A DNA stretch of 64,000 nt, taken from contig JAMPFF010000001.1 of the NCBI GenBank assembly GCA_023664605.1, forward strand, positions 399,714 to 463,713. The letters run 5' to 3'. This document shows positions 9,470 to 18,838 of the stretch, piece after piece (position 1 is the first letter of the stretch; each line of letters starts with the position of its first letter). The notes under the pieces were generated by a model that was not told where the DNA came from, did not search any database, and worked only from the letters and a program-made list of their open reading frames with translations. This DNA is from Clostridium sp. Its GTDB lineage: Bacteria > Bacillota > Clostridia > Lachnospirales > Lachnospiraceae. The position numbers and the translations under genes were made by a program.

Positions 9470-9922
9470 GTGAAAAGAAACAGACATGAAAAAATCAAAG
9501 AACTGATAGAAAAATATGAGATTGAAACGCAGGAGGAGTTAGTGGACAGGCTGCGGGGCGAAGGCTATCAGGTTACGCAGGCGACCGTTTCCAGGGATAT
9601 CAGACAGCTTAAACTTTCCAAAATAGCGGGAGCGGGCGGCAGACAGAAATATGCGCTGTATGATAAAGAAGACGGGCAGTTAGGGGATAAATATATCCGC
9701 GTGCTAAAAGACGGATATGTTTCCATGGATATGGCACAGAATATTTTAGTGATGAAAACGGTATCAGGCATGGCAATGGCGGTTGCGGCTTCGGTTGACG
9801 CTATGAAAATGCCGGAAATTGTCGGCTGTATCGCCGGGGACGATACGATTATGATGGCAATTAGAACGGTGGAAGACACGATACTGGTGATGGATAAAAT
9901 AAAGAAAATGATAGGTACGTAA
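9470..9922 (+). CDS. argR: Arginine repressor ArgR
   Basis: A 150-residue ArgR/AhrC protein. The N-terminal winged helix includes QATVSRDIRQLKLSK (about residues 40-54); the C-terminal hexamerisation and arginine-binding domain contains GCIAGDDTIMMAIR. It represses arginine biosynthesis with arginine as corepressor, and in this genus group it nearly always precedes recN. I prefer the GTG at 9470: the upstream ATG at 9458 lies inside the GGAGG (9460-9464) that would serve as its ribosome site. Confidence 0.93.
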   Translation: MKRNRHEKIKELIEKYEIETQEELVDRLRGEGYQVTQATVSRDIRQLKLSKIAGAGGRQKYALYDKEDGQLGDKYIRVLKDGYVSMDMAQNILVMKTVSGMAMAVAASVDAMKMPEIVGCIAGDDTIMMAIRTVEDTILVMDKIKKMIGT

Positions 9923-9927
9923 AAATT

Positions 9928-11613
9928 ATGTTAGTGAGTTTATATGTTAAAAATCTTGCATTAATTGATGAAACGGAAGTATATTTCGGGAATGGCCTGA
10001 ACATACTGACGGGAGAAACGGGAGCCGGTAAGTCAATCATTATCGGTTCCGTAAATCTTGCGCTCGGCGCGAAAGCGGAGAAAGAGATGATTCGCACCGG
10101 AGCGGACTATGCATTGGTAGAACTGGTCTTTCAGGTGGAAAAAGAAGAGCAGCGCCGCGCCATAGAAGCGTTGGAGATGCCGATGGAGGAAGACGGAACG
10201 GTCATTCTGCAAAGAAGGATTATGCCGGGAAAGTCCGTCTGCAAGGTCGGCGGCGAGACGGTCGGCGTCAGGCAGGTCAGGGAACTGGCGGGAATCTTAA
10301 TTGATATTCACGGACAGCATGAGCATCAATCTTTACTAAAAGCCGAAAAACAGTTGGAAATTCTGGACGGCTATGCCGGGGCGGAATTGGAGGAACCTAA
10401 GAAGCGGTTAAAAGACTGCCATGAGCGTTACAGGGAAGTTGTCAGGCAGCTTTCTGAAAACGATATGGATGAGGAAACGAGAAAAAGGGACGCCTCGCTG
10501 GCGGAATTTGAAGTGCAGGAAATTGAAGAGGCTGCGCTTTCTATAGGAGAAGACGAAGCGCTGGAAAAGTCTTACAAAAAGCTTGTGAACGCACAGAAAA
10601 TACAGGAAGCGGTAACGGCTGCCTACCAGATGAGCGGATATGAAAACGGCGGCGCGGGCGATGTTATCGGCAGAGCGTTAAAGGAAATACGGGCGGTAGC
10701 TTCTTATGATGAGACATTGCAGGATTTTGAGAAACAGTTATTGGATATTGACGCGCTGTTAAACGATTATAACAGAGCCGCGGCGGATTATCTGTCAGGA
10801 TTGGAATTTGACGGGGATTTGTTTGCGCAGGTAGAAAAAAGGCTGGATTTGGTGAATCATTTAAAATCAAAATACGGCGGCACGATTGAGGAAATTCTGT
10901 CCTATCAGGAAAAGCAGCAGGAAAAGCTGGAACGATACCGCAATTATGACGAATACCAAAAAAAGCTTGTACAGGAAGAGGGCAGATTAAAAGAAGAACT
11001 TATAAAAGCGTGTAAAGAAGTCTCGCAAATACGCGCCCGTAACGGTGAGACGCTGGCACAGTCCATGAAAAGTGCGCTGGTAGATTTAAACTTTATGGAT
11101 GTGCAGTTTAGCATTGACGTGACGCCGGAGCCGGATAAAATAACCGCAGGCGGATATGATAATATCGCCTTTATGATATCGACCAATCCGGGAGAGGAAT
11201 TAAAACCGCTTTCCCAGATTGCAAGCGGCGGAGAACTATCCCGTATTATGCTTGCATTAAAGACCGTACTGGCGGATAAAGACGAGATAGAGACCCTTAT
11301 TTTTGATGAAATTGATACGGGAATCAGCGGAAAGACAGCTTGGAAAGTATCGGAAAAAATGGGAATTTTGGGAAAAGACCATCAAATTATCTGCATTACG
11401 CATCTGCCGCAGATTGCCGCAATGGCGGACACACATTTTCAAATTGAAAAATCCGTGGCAGGAGAACGGACGGTAACGCAGATTCATAAGCTGCAGGAAA
11501 CACAGAGCATAGAAGAACTCGCCAGAATGCTTGGCGGCGCAAGTATTACGGAGACTGTTTTAAATAATGCAAAAGAAATGAAAGATTTGGCAAGAAAATC
11601 AAAGCAATATTAA
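9928..11613 (+). CDS. recN: DNA repair protein RecN
   Basis: A 561-residue SMC-like ATPase acting in double-strand break repair. Walker A is GETGAGKSIIIG (about residues 31-42); the long coiled-coil arms span residues 150-400; the C-terminal half has the signature IASGGELSRIMLALK and Walker B TLIFDEIDTGISG. It begins 5 bp after the argR stop, so the two are cotranscribed. A hairpin followed by a T-run ends the unit. Confidence 0.95.
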   Translation: MLVSLYVKNLALIDETEVYFGNGLNILTGETGAGKSIIIGSVNLALGAKAEKEMIRTGADYALVELVFQVEKEEQRRAIEALEMPMEEDGTVILQRRIMPGKSVCKVGGETVGVRQVRELAGILIDIHGQHEHQSLLKAEKQLEILDGYAGAELEEPKKRLKDCHERYREVVRQLSENDMDEETRKRDASLAEFEVQEIEEAALSIGEDEALEKSYKKLVNAQKIQEAVTAAYQMSGYENGGAGDVIGRALKEIRAVASYDETLQDFEKQLLDIDALLNDYNRAAADYLSGLEFDGDLFAQVEKRLDLVNHLKSKYGGTIEEILSYQEKQQEKLERYRNYDEYQKKLVQEEGRLKEELIKACKEVSQIRARNGETLAQSMKSALVDLNFMDVQFSIDVTPEPDKITAGGYDNIAFMISTNPGEELKPLSQIASGGELSRIMLALKTVLADKDEIETLIFDEIDTGISGKTAWKVSEKMGILGKDHQIICITHLPQIAAMADTHFQIEKSVAGERTVTQIHKLQETQSIEELARMLGGASITETVLNNAKEMKDLARKSKQY

Positions 11614-11640
11614 ATTAAAATCGAAATTTTTTCACATACT

Positions 11641-11671
11641 AAAAAGGACATACATCTGTATGTTCTTTTTT
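11641..11671 (+). terminator. Rho-independent terminator after recN
   Basis: A 14-bp stem (AAAAAGGACATACA at 11641-11654 with TGTATGTTCTTTTT, one G-T pair) and a 2-nt loop, followed by T residues. It separates recN from spoIVB. Confidence 0.8.
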
Positions 11672-11776
11672 CATGTAATAGGAAATTGCTCAATGAGCGG
11701 AAGAATGCGAAGCCTTCTTCCCAAGAAAATCGCTCCGCGATTATCTTGTGTGATAAAAAAGGAAAGGAACACGGAA

Positions 11777-13048
11777 ATGACAGATTACAGGATAAAAAGA
11801 TATCGCAGATTTTTATATATAGTATTGGCTGCCGGTCTGATTGCCTTAATGATAACGGTATATATAGATTATTGGAAAAAAGTGCCTTCCACCATTAAAA
11901 TCCGTGCAGGGGTTGAGCAGGAACTTGATTTTCGTGTACCGGCTTCCGGTGAAATTTATCAGGAGGAGGCGGTGGAAAGTCTTTCCAGTCAGGTGGAGAG
12001 CATACATGTTAATTTTTCAAAGGGAGTTACCTTACGGGCCAATCAGATAGACCATTATACGATGGATTTAAAATTGTTTGGCATTCTTCCCTATAAAAGC
12101 GTAGATATTCAGGTGATTCAAGATACGACCCTGATTCCGTCAGGGCTGCCTATCGGCATCTATGTAAAAACGGACGGCGTGCTTGTAGTAGGCATTGGAG
12201 AATTTGAAAGCAGGGATGGCGAGACGGTCTCCCCCGCCCAATATATTCTGCAAAGCGGCGACTACATTCTGGACGTCAACGGGGATAAGGTGGAAAATAA
12301 AAAGCAGTTTGTGCAGATGATAGCGGACTGTGAGGGAGAGGAAATGATTATGACGATTCGGAGGGGAGATGAGATTACCGAGGTAAAAATAGCGCCCGAG
12401 CGCAATCAGAATGAAGAGTGGAAACTCGGCATTTGGATTCGGGATAACGCGCAGGGCATCGGCACGCTGACTTATGTGGATACGGATGATACGTTCGGCG
12501 CTTTAGGACACGGTATCAATGATGTGGACACGTCAACGCTCATGCGCCTCGAGGAAGGCACTTTATATAAAACGGAAATTGTAGGCATTACAAGAGGAAC
12601 GGACGGTTCGCCCGGAGAACTGACGGGATACATTGCATATGACAGCGAAAACATCATCGGAGAGATTACGGAGAATACGGCGGAGGGCATATTTGGCGTC
12701 TGCAAGGATGAAATCGTGCAGCAGACTCCCTATGAGGCGGTTCCGATTGCTTTAAAGCAGGAGGTGCAGATAGGTCCTGCGCAGATTATCTGTTCCGTCA
12801 CCGGGGAACCCCGATATTATGATATTGAGATTACGGAACTGCATTTGGAAGACGGCAACGTCAACAGAGGGCTGGTAATAAAGATTACGGACGAGGAGCT
12901 TCTGAATTTAACCGGAGGCATTATTCAGGGAATGAGCGGCAGCCCCATTATACAAAACGGTAAGCTGGTCGGCGCCGTAACGCATGTGCTGGTGCAGGAT
13001 GCGGCAAGCGGATACGGTATTTTTATAGAAAATATGCTGGTACAGTAG
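11777..13048 (+). CDS. spoIVB: SpoIVB peptidase (sporulation sigma-K checkpoint)
   Basis: A 423-residue SpoIVB: one N-terminal membrane segment (about residues 13-32), a PDZ domain (about 105-185) and an S55 serine peptidase domain with the catalytic histidine in LGHGIND (His245) and the serine in GMSGSP (about residue 387). In the forespore it cleaves SpoIVFA so that pro-sigma-K processing can start. The ATG at 11777 has AAGGAA upstream and leaves a normal-sized N-terminus; the reading frame extends further upstream but that part is unlikely to be translated. In Clostridia spo0A normally follows directly; here a kinase gene does. Confidence 0.93.
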   Translation: MTDYRIKRYRRFLYIVLAAGLIALMITVYIDYWKKVPSTIKIRAGVEQELDFRVPASGEIYQEEAVESLSSQVESIHVNFSKGVTLRANQIDHYTMDLKLFGILPYKSVDIQVIQDTTLIPSGLPIGIYVKTDGVLVVGIGEFESRDGETVSPAQYILQSGDYILDVNGDKVENKKQFVQMIADCEGEEMIMTIRRGDEITEVKIAPERNQNEEWKLGIWIRDNAQGIGTLTYVDTDDTFGALGHGINDVDTSTLMRLEEGTLYKTEIVGITRGTDGSPGELTGYIAYDSENIIGEITENTAEGIFGVCKDEIVQQTPYEAVPIALKQEVQIGPAQIICSVTGEPRYYDIEITELHLEDGNVNRGLVIKITDEELLNLTGGIIQGMSGSPIIQNGKLVGAVTHVLVQDAASGYGIFIENMLVQ

Positions 13049-13127
13049 AGATTTGATAATTCTTCCCCGTAAAAGCGGATAATGTGTTATACTAAATGAA
13101 TCAGGCGATGAAACGGGGGATAGTATT

Positions 13128-14489
13128 GTGTTAGGCGGTTCGGTATATATAGCGTTTATCCGGTTTGCGATAAGCCTTGCGGGAGTGATTCTGTTATTTT
13201 CCAGAATGAGTGAATCACGGTTTGATAAAAAAAAGACAATAGCCTGTTATGGCGGGTTTAGTATAGTTTTGCTGGCTGCGGCGTGTATCTGGTATGTGGT
13301 TGACTGGGAAAGCTGCGTGCGGATTGTGGCGTTTGCCATGTATATGTGTTTTGTCGTCTTTGCCATTTTTATGAGCAGAGACTCTGTTTATTTGTCTATT
13401 TATAAGCTGGCGCTGACTTTTTATCTGCTGGCTGTATTTTTGATTGGCGGATTGGAGATTGCGATTATTTTCTTTGACAGAAACGTATGGGCGGATATTA
13501 TTACGCGTATTTTACTGATTATGCTGATGACATTTTTAATAGAAAAGAAGTTAAAAAAACCCATTAGGGATTTTAGCGATTATGTGGAAAACGAAGTGGA
13601 TAAGTTCAGCGTGACCGTTATGGTTATCAGCATTCTGTTGGGAATCGGATTTATCTTAAACCCGAATCTGCGCGACGCGACCCCATACCGATTATACCAG
13701 ATTACAGTGAATTTTGTTCTGACAGGCACGCTGCAGCTTCTTATGTTCCGGTTTTATCTGCATATTGGAAGAGAAAAAGAATATGAGAAAGAAAACCAGT
13801 TAATACAGATGAACCACAGGCTTTTAGAGCGGCAGATGGAGATTTTGGAAGAGTCCGTGGAGGCAGGAAAACGCATCCGCCATGATGTAAGACACCATAA
13901 TGCGGTGATAGCGGAATATGCGCGCCGCGGACAGAAAGAAGAACTTCTGCAGTATTTAAAAGAGTACGATAAGGAAACGAATCAGGGCATGGTGGAGAGC
14001 ATATGCGCCAATACCGCCGTCAATAATATCCTTTCGGCATATACCAAAAAGGCGGAAAATGAACGGATTAAGGTCAAACTCGACATAGAGATTGGCAGGG
14101 ATTTGGCGATACCGAATATCGATTTGGTGGCAATATTGGCAAACGCTTATGAAAACGCGATTTATGCCTGTATGGAAGTGAAGAAATCTTCGGATGAGAG
14201 GGAATGCGCCATTCATGTAATGATGAGAAAAAGAAAAAATAAACTGATTATTTTCTGCAGCAATACGTGCAGGATGGAGACCGCGTTAAAAAACGGGCAG
14301 CCAAAAACAGAATTTACAGGCGGAATCGGGGTTTCCAGCATTATTAAGACGGCGGAAAAATATGACGGGGAATACGATTTTAAAAACGATAACGGCGTGT
14401 TTATCTTTCGTTTGATTATGAATATCCCATCGGATTTACAGACGGAGAAAAAGGAGGAAAAGGAGCATGTATCTGATAGCGTTGTGTGA
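13128..14489 (+). CDS. GHKL-type membrane sensor histidine kinase (AgrC/ComD-like)
   Basis: A 453-residue kinase with about six membrane segments in residues 1-215, then a coiled coil (residues 220-248) and the HPK10-like box RIRHDVRHHN with His252 as likely phospho-site. The ATPase part has the N box NAYENAIYAC and a GGIGVSS G-box; the C-terminus is a GHKL domain. GTG start with GGGGGA 7 bp upstream. It overlaps the LytTR regulator gene by 23 bp, so the two form a two-component pair. No agrB/agrD peptide genes are adjacent; the ligand is unknown. Confidence 0.88.
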   Translation: MLGGSVYIAFIRFAISLAGVILLFSRMSESRFDKKKTIACYGGFSIVLLAAACIWYVVDWESCVRIVAFAMYMCFVVFAIFMSRDSVYLSIYKLALTFYLLAVFLIGGLEIAIIFFDRNVWADIITRILLIMLMTFLIEKKLKKPIRDFSDYVENEVDKFSVTVMVISILLGIGFILNPNLRDATPYRLYQITVNFVLTGTLQLLMFRFYLHIGREKEYEKENQLIQMNHRLLERQMEILEESVEAGKRIRHDVRHHNAVIAEYARRGQKEELLQYLKEYDKETNQGMVESICANTAVNNILSAYTKKAENERIKVKLDIEIGRDLAIPNIDLVAILANAYENAIYACMEVKKSSDERECAIHVMMRKRKNKLIIFCSNTCRMETALKNGQPKTEFTGGIGVSSIIKTAEKYDGEYDFKNDNGVFIFRLIMNIPSDLQTEKKEEKEHVSDSVV

Positions 14490-15216
14490 TGATGAACCGG
14501 CAGACATAGAAAAAACAGAAGAATATTTACACGGCTATGAGAAAAAGCATTCCGGTCTGGATTTTATGATCCGGCATTTTGAAAATGCGGATGAACTGCT
14601 CTATTTGGTGAAAAAAGAAAATTATATTCCGGATGTTATTTTTATGGATATTTATATGCCGGATAAAAAAAACAGTTTCCATCCTGTGGGATTGGAGGCA
14701 GCAAAGAAGCTTCGCGATATGGATTATAAAGGGGATATCATTTTTTTGACAACCTCTAAGGAGTATGCGTTAGAGGCTTTTGACGTGAACGCCTTGCAAT
14801 ATCTGGTAAAGCCGGTAGCGGAAGAGAAATTGCTTTCATTGCTCGATAATCTGTTAAAAGACAGGCAGGAGGAGCAGAAAAAATATATTTTGTTAAGAAT
14901 CGAAGGAAGGCTTGTGCGGGTATCGGTCAATGATATTGTATACTGCGAGGCGCAGAGAAAAACGCAATGCCTTTATTTTGCAGACGGTACACAGTGTACT
15001 TTGCGCATGACTATGACGGAGATTTACGAACAGCTTTCGCATTATCAGGGGTTTGTAAGAATCGGGGTGGCGTTCATTGTCAATCTCGGATATATAGGCA
15101 GCCTGAATGCAAAAGAGGTCTGCATGGATAACGGCATGAAAATTTATCTGCCAAGAGGCACATACAAAACCTTAAAAGAGCAATATTTTAACTATTATTG
15201 CCAGGAAAGCGAATAG
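14467..15216 (+). CDS. LytTR-type response regulator (AgrA/ComE-like)
   Basis: A 249-residue regulator. The receiver domain has the acidic pair CDDEP near residue 7, phospho-acceptor Asp61 in IFMDIYMPD and KPV near residue 116. The LytTR DNA-binding domain (about 138-245) includes the typical ILLRIEGRLVRVSVNDIVYCEA-type opening, FVRIGVAFIVNL and the final LPRGTYKTLKEQYF. AGGAGG precedes the start. Partner is the overlapping GHKL kinase. Paired 21-bp-spaced repeats lie immediately downstream and are the best candidate targets. Confidence 0.92.
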   Translation: MYLIALCDDEPADIEKTEEYLHGYEKKHSGLDFMIRHFENADELLYLVKKENYIPDVIFMDIYMPDKKNSFHPVGLEAAKKLRDMDYKGDIIFLTTSKEYALEAFDVNALQYLVKPVAEEKLLSLLDNLLKDRQEEQKKYILLRIEGRLVRVSVNDIVYCEAQRKTQCLYFADGTQCTLRMTMTEIYEQLSHYQGFVRIGVAFIVNLGYIGSLNAKEVCMDNGMKIYLPRGTYKTLKEQYFNYYCQESE

Positions 15217-15225
15217 GACAGATTT

Positions 15226-15260
15226 GCAATCCATACCCCGAAAACTGCAATGTATACCCT
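15226..15260 (+). promoter_or_regulatory. Paired direct repeats with 21-bp offset, candidate LytTR operator
   Basis: GCAATCCATACCCC (15226-15239) and GCAATGTATACCCT (15247-15260) agree at 11 of 14 positions and start exactly 21 bp apart, two helical turns, as in LytTR regulator targets. They lie between the LytTR gene and the STAS gene, 75 bp before its start; a TAAAAT at 15289-15294 could be the -10, placing the repeats just upstream of the -35 region. Confidence 0.55.
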
Positions 15261-15335
15261 GCAACTGTTCTTTTTATTTTGATATTGATAAAATTTTAAT
15301 AAATCTCATACCACAGCAAAGGAAGGGAAGATACG

Positions 15336-15638
15336 ATGAAGATTGATAAGAAGCAAGATGGAAGAGAAACGACGCTGCTGCCGGCAGGACGGCTGGATAC
15401 CTCTACGGCGCCGCAGCTTGATATGGAGATACAGACGATTTTGGAAGATACCGATAAACTGATACTGAACTTTCAGGATTTGGAATATCTTTCTTCCGCC
15501 GGTCTGCGTGTGCTTTTGTCCGCGCATAAGGCGTTTATGAAAAAGGAAAACGGGGGCATGGTAATACGAAACGTCAATGAGACAATTCACGAAGTCTTTG
15601 AGGTAACGGGATTTTTGGATATTCTCAACGTCGAGTAG
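15336..15638 (+). CDS. STAS-domain anti-sigma factor antagonist (RsbV/SpoIIAA-like)
   Basis: A 100-residue single STAS domain. The conserved DLEYLSSAGLRVLLSAHK (residues 51-68) contains the serine that is phosphorylated by RsbW/SpoIIAB kinases in this family and dephosphorylated by PP2C phosphatases. It lies 46 bp before the matching kinase-like gene and in the same cluster as a PP2C phosphatase, so the three parts of a partner switch are present. GGAAGGGAAG supplies the ribosome site. Confidence 0.93.
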   Translation: MKIDKKQDGRETTLLPAGRLDTSTAPQLDMEIQTILEDTDKLILNFQDLEYLSSAGLRVLLSAHKAFMKKENGGMVIRNVNETIHEVFEVTGFLDILNVE

Positions 15639-15684
15639 ACTGTAAGGATTGAGAATTTTCATTCGCAGGTAATGGAGGCTGTAT

Positions 15685-16092
15685 ATGAAAGAATTAACGG
15701 TTGAAGCAACAATCGAGAGCATTCCGGTTATTACGGAATTTGTGGACGAGCAGTTAGATCAGCTTGACTGTCCGATAAAAGCCAAGGCACAGATAGATAT
15801 TGCCATTGACGAACTGTTCAGCAATATCGTTCATTATGCATATCATCCCGGCACGGGACCGGCGACGGTGCAGGTGGAAGTGTTAGACGAGCCGCTTTCC
15901 GTCATCATAACTTTTATCGACCAGGGGATTCCGTACGACCCGTTATCCAAGGCTGACCCGGATGTGACGTTGTCCGCCGAGGACAGGGAAATAGGCGGTC
16001 TGGGCATCTATATTGTAAAAAAGAATATGAGCGAGATTACATACGAGTATAAAGACGGAAAAAATATTTTAAGAATCCGTAAGGACATGTAA
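15685..16092 (+). CDS. RsbW/SpoIIAB-like serine kinase (HATPase_c_2)
   Basis: A 135-residue GHKL ATPase. The N box is ELFSNIVHYAY, the G1 box DQGIPYDP and the G2 box GGLGIYIVKK. Proteins of this size bind and inhibit either a sigma factor or another partner, and phosphorylate their STAS antagonist. No sigma factor gene is nearby, so the inhibited target may be non-sigma or encoded elsewhere. GGAGG is 7 bp upstream of the ATG. Confidence 0.9.
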   Translation: MKELTVEATIESIPVITEFVDEQLDQLDCPIKAKAQIDIAIDELFSNIVHYAYHPGTGPATVQVEVLDEPLSVIITFIDQGIPYDPLSKADPDVTLSAEDREIGGLGIYIVKKNMSEITYEYKDGKNILRIRKDM

Positions 16093-16132
16093 GAGAGCGC
16101 TTGACGGCAAAAGATAAAGGGGAAGTTATTAC

Positions 16133-18421
16133 ATGGCAGAACAGAATAACCATCAGAATTTATATAGGGAAATCGTTACAAATCTGTTAGAGGGCGTTAT
16201 GGTAATCAGCATGAACGGTAAGATTACCATGTTAAATCTCGCAGCGGAACAGATACTTGGCTTGACGCAGGAAGACATTGGCGCTTCCTACGTCAATGTT
16301 TTTTTGACAAGAGAGGGAACGGACGATTTTAGTCAGGTTATATTGGACACCATCTATGAAAAGGAAAAAGTAAGAAATATGCCCGTAGATTATACGCTGG
16401 AGGGGAAGATAAGAAATCTGTCCCTGACGACAAGCTATATCCATAACGACGGGGAAAAATCGGTGGTTGTCGTCATAGAGGATGTGACGGAGTTAAACGA
16501 GCTTAGAGACGCGCAGACGGCTCTTGATAAAATCCGCAAATTGAATGTGGAATATGAAAAGGCCAAGGATGAGGCGGTCAGGGCAAACGAGGCGAAAAGC
16601 CTGTTTTTATCCAATATGTCGCATGAAATCAGAACGCCGATAAACGCGGTTTTGGGCATGAATGAGATGATTCTCAGGGAGTGTGCGGACGAGCAGCTAC
16701 TTTCCTATGCGGCGAATATCAAAAGCTCCGGTAAGACGTTGTTATTTTTGATTAATGATATACTGGATATGTCTAAGATAGAGTCCGGTAAAATGGAAAT
16801 CGTCAAGGTAGAATATGCCATAGCGGAACTGATTATGGATTTATGGAACGTCATTTTCTTACGCGCGCAGGAAAAGGGCTTGTCACTTACGGTTTTGGTG
16901 AACGAGACACTCCCGGGAACGCTTTACGGTGATGACGTCAGAATCAAACAGATTGTGACAAATCTGCTTACAAATGCGGTGAAATATACGCCGCAGGGCG
17001 GCATCGAAATGAATGTCACCTATGAAAATGCGGGCGAGGGATATCTATCGCTTATCATATCCGTAAAAGATACGGGAATGGGCATCAAAAAAGAGGATAT
17101 GGGGAAACTTTTCGAGAGCTTCCAGAGGCTGGATGAAGAGAAAAACCGCAATATAGAGGGAACGGGCCTGGGCATGAATATCACCATGTCCTTATTAAAA
17201 CTGATGGACGGCGATATGAAGGTGGAGAGCGAATATGGGAAAGGTTCCGTCTTTACCGTGACGATACCGCAGAGAATCGTATCCGAAGAACCGGCGGGCA
17301 GTTTTGAAGACATCAGGAAAAAGCATGAAACGGGCGGCAGGACAAGGCAGCAGAGTTTCGAGGCTCCCGGGGCAAAGGTGCTGGTGGTTGATGATAATGA
17401 AATGAACCTGACCGTATTTAAGTCGCTGTTGAAACGTACGAAAATGAATATTGTGACTGCAAATTCCGGCAAACGCTGCTTGGAGCTTGTGCAGAAAGAA
17501 CATTACCATATGATATTCATGGACCATATGATGCCGGAAATGGACGGTATCGAGACGCTTCACGCCATGCAGAAGCTTACGGATTACCCCAATAAAGAAA
17601 CACCTGTTATCGTCTTGACGGCAAACGCGCTCTCCGGCGCAAGGGAAGCCTATTTAAAAGAGGGCTTTGTGGACTTTTTGACAAAGCCGATAGATGGAGA
17701 TTTGCTGGAAGAGACGATTGCCGTCTATCTGCCCCGGAATCTGATACATAGAAAGACGCAGCCTGATGAGACGACGGAAAAGGAAGCGGACAAAGACGGC
17801 TCACAGGATAACTATGACAGTTTCTTAGCATACGGCATTTCTATCGAAAAGGGGCTTGGCTACGCCAAGGGCGATAAGGATATCTATCTGGAACTAGTGG
17901 GGATGTTCTTAAAAGATGGTAAAAAACGCGTCGATATGCAAAAATTTATAGACGAGCAGAATATGAAAGATTATGCGATTTGGGTGCATGGCTTAAAAGG
18001 CAACGCGAGGACGCTTGGCGCGGAGAAGCTGGCGGATATGGCGTATGAGCATGAGATGAAAAGCAAGGCGGGAGATATCGGCTATGTAAAGGCGCATTGG
18101 GAAGAACTGTGCGGCGTCTGGGAAGAGACGGTAAGCGGTTTTGCAAAGTTTTATGATGCCTGCGGCGGCGTCAATGCCAAATATGCCAGTGTGGACAGTG
18201 ACGGCAAAGAAGTGTTACACTTATCACAGGACGATTTGGATAAGGCGGCTGCGTTCATAGATGATTTTGAGACGGACAAAGCGGCAGAGCAGTTGAAAGC
18301 ATGGCTTAAAAATCCGCTGGAGCCCAAGATATATGAACGTGTGAAAAATGCCCTAGTTGCGTTAGAGGATGAATTTGACGAGGACAAGGCGATAACATTG
18401 TTACGGGAAAACAAAGGATGA
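16133..18421 (+). CDS. Hybrid histidine kinase with PAS, HisKA, HATPase, REC and Hpt domains
   Basis: A 762-residue soluble kinase. Order: PAS (about 10-120), short coiled coil (125-155), HisKA with His164 in SNMSHEIRTPINAV, HATPase (N box NLLTNAVKY, G1 DTGMGI, G2 GTGLGMNI), receiver with Asp464 in IFMDHMMPEMDG, and a C-terminal Hpt domain with His619 in WVHGLKGNARTLGA. This composition supports an internal His-Asp-His relay ending on the receiver-only protein encoded 18 bp downstream. There are no membrane segments, so the PAS domain probably senses a cytoplasmic signal. Confidence 0.93.
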   Translation: MAEQNNHQNLYREIVTNLLEGVMVISMNGKITMLNLAAEQILGLTQEDIGASYVNVFLTREGTDDFSQVILDTIYEKEKVRNMPVDYTLEGKIRNLSLTTSYIHNDGEKSVVVVIEDVTELNELRDAQTALDKIRKLNVEYEKAKDEAVRANEAKSLFLSNMSHEIRTPINAVLGMNEMILRECADEQLLSYAANIKSSGKTLLFLINDILDMSKIESGKMEIVKVEYAIAELIMDLWNVIFLRAQEKGLSLTVLVNETLPGTLYGDDVRIKQIVTNLLTNAVKYTPQGGIEMNVTYENAGEGYLSLIISVKDTGMGIKKEDMGKLFESFQRLDEEKNRNIEGTGLGMNITMSLLKLMDGDMKVESEYGKGSVFTVTIPQRIVSEEPAGSFEDIRKKHETGGRTRQQSFEAPGAKVLVVDDNEMNLTVFKSLLKRTKMNIVTANSGKRCLELVQKEHYHMIFMDHMMPEMDGIETLHAMQKLTDYPNKETPVIVLTANALSGAREAYLKEGFVDFLTKPIDGDLLEETIAVYLPRNLIHRKTQPDETTEKEADKDGSQDNYDSFLAYGISIEKGLGYAKGDKDIYLELVGMFLKDGKKRVDMQKFIDEQNMKDYAIWVHGLKGNARTLGAEKLADMAYEHEMKSKAGDIGYVKAHWEELCGVWEETVSGFAKFYDACGGVNAKYASVDSDGKEVLHLSQDDLDKAAAFIDDFETDKAAEQLKAWLKNPLEPKIYERVKNALVALEDEFDEDKAITLLRENKG

Positions 18422-18439
18422 GAAAGGGGTATAGGAAAA

Positions 18440-18838
18440 ATGAACATGGATGGATTAAAACAGATTGTAGCGGTAGATGACAGCGCGATTATCTTGAAAA
18501 TGCTGGAAAAAGTGCTGGGCGGAAAATATGAGCTGCGCGCTTTTGTGTCAGGTACGAGGGCGTTACAGTATTTAAAAGACAGAACGCCCGATTTGATTAT
18601 TTTAGACATCGATATGCCGGAAATCAACGGCTATGAAATGCTGGAGAAGATTAAGGAAAGAGGTCATTTACAGGATGTGCCGGTTATCTTTTTAACATCC
18701 AACAATGATAAAAGTCATGTCGTCAAAGCCGTAGCGGGCGGCGCGAGAGATTACGTTGTCAAACCGATTGACGAGGACGTTTTAATGGATAAAGTACGCC
18801 TGTTATTGGATGATGTCGGCGACGCATGGCTTAATTAA
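18440..18838 (+). CDS. Receiver-only response regulator (CheY/Spo0F-like)
   Basis: A 132-residue single receiver domain: acidic pair VDDS near residue 12, phospho-acceptor Asp56 in LIILDIDMPE, conserved Thr in FLTSNND and KPI near residue 113. It has no output domain, so it either acts by protein contact or relays phosphate onward. It follows the Hpt-bearing kinase by 18 bp and is tail-to-tail with the PP2C gene, the stop codons overlapping. Confidence 0.93.
   Translation: MNMDGLKQIVAVDDSAIILKMLEKVLGGKYELRAFVSGTRALQYLKDRTPDLIILDIDMPEINGYEMLEKIKERGHLQDVPVIFLTSNNDKSHVVKAVAGGARDYVVKPIDEDVLMDKVRLLLDDVGDAWLN

Noticed and set aside
13053..13093. Promoter TTGATA plus TATACT before the GHKL kinase
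   Set aside because: The spacing is 29 bp, too long for a sigma-A promoter.
14467..18838. LytTR and hybrid kinase genes as parts of a quorum-sensing agr locus
   Set aside because: No agrB or agrD-like gene is next to them, so no full agr locus can be claimed.
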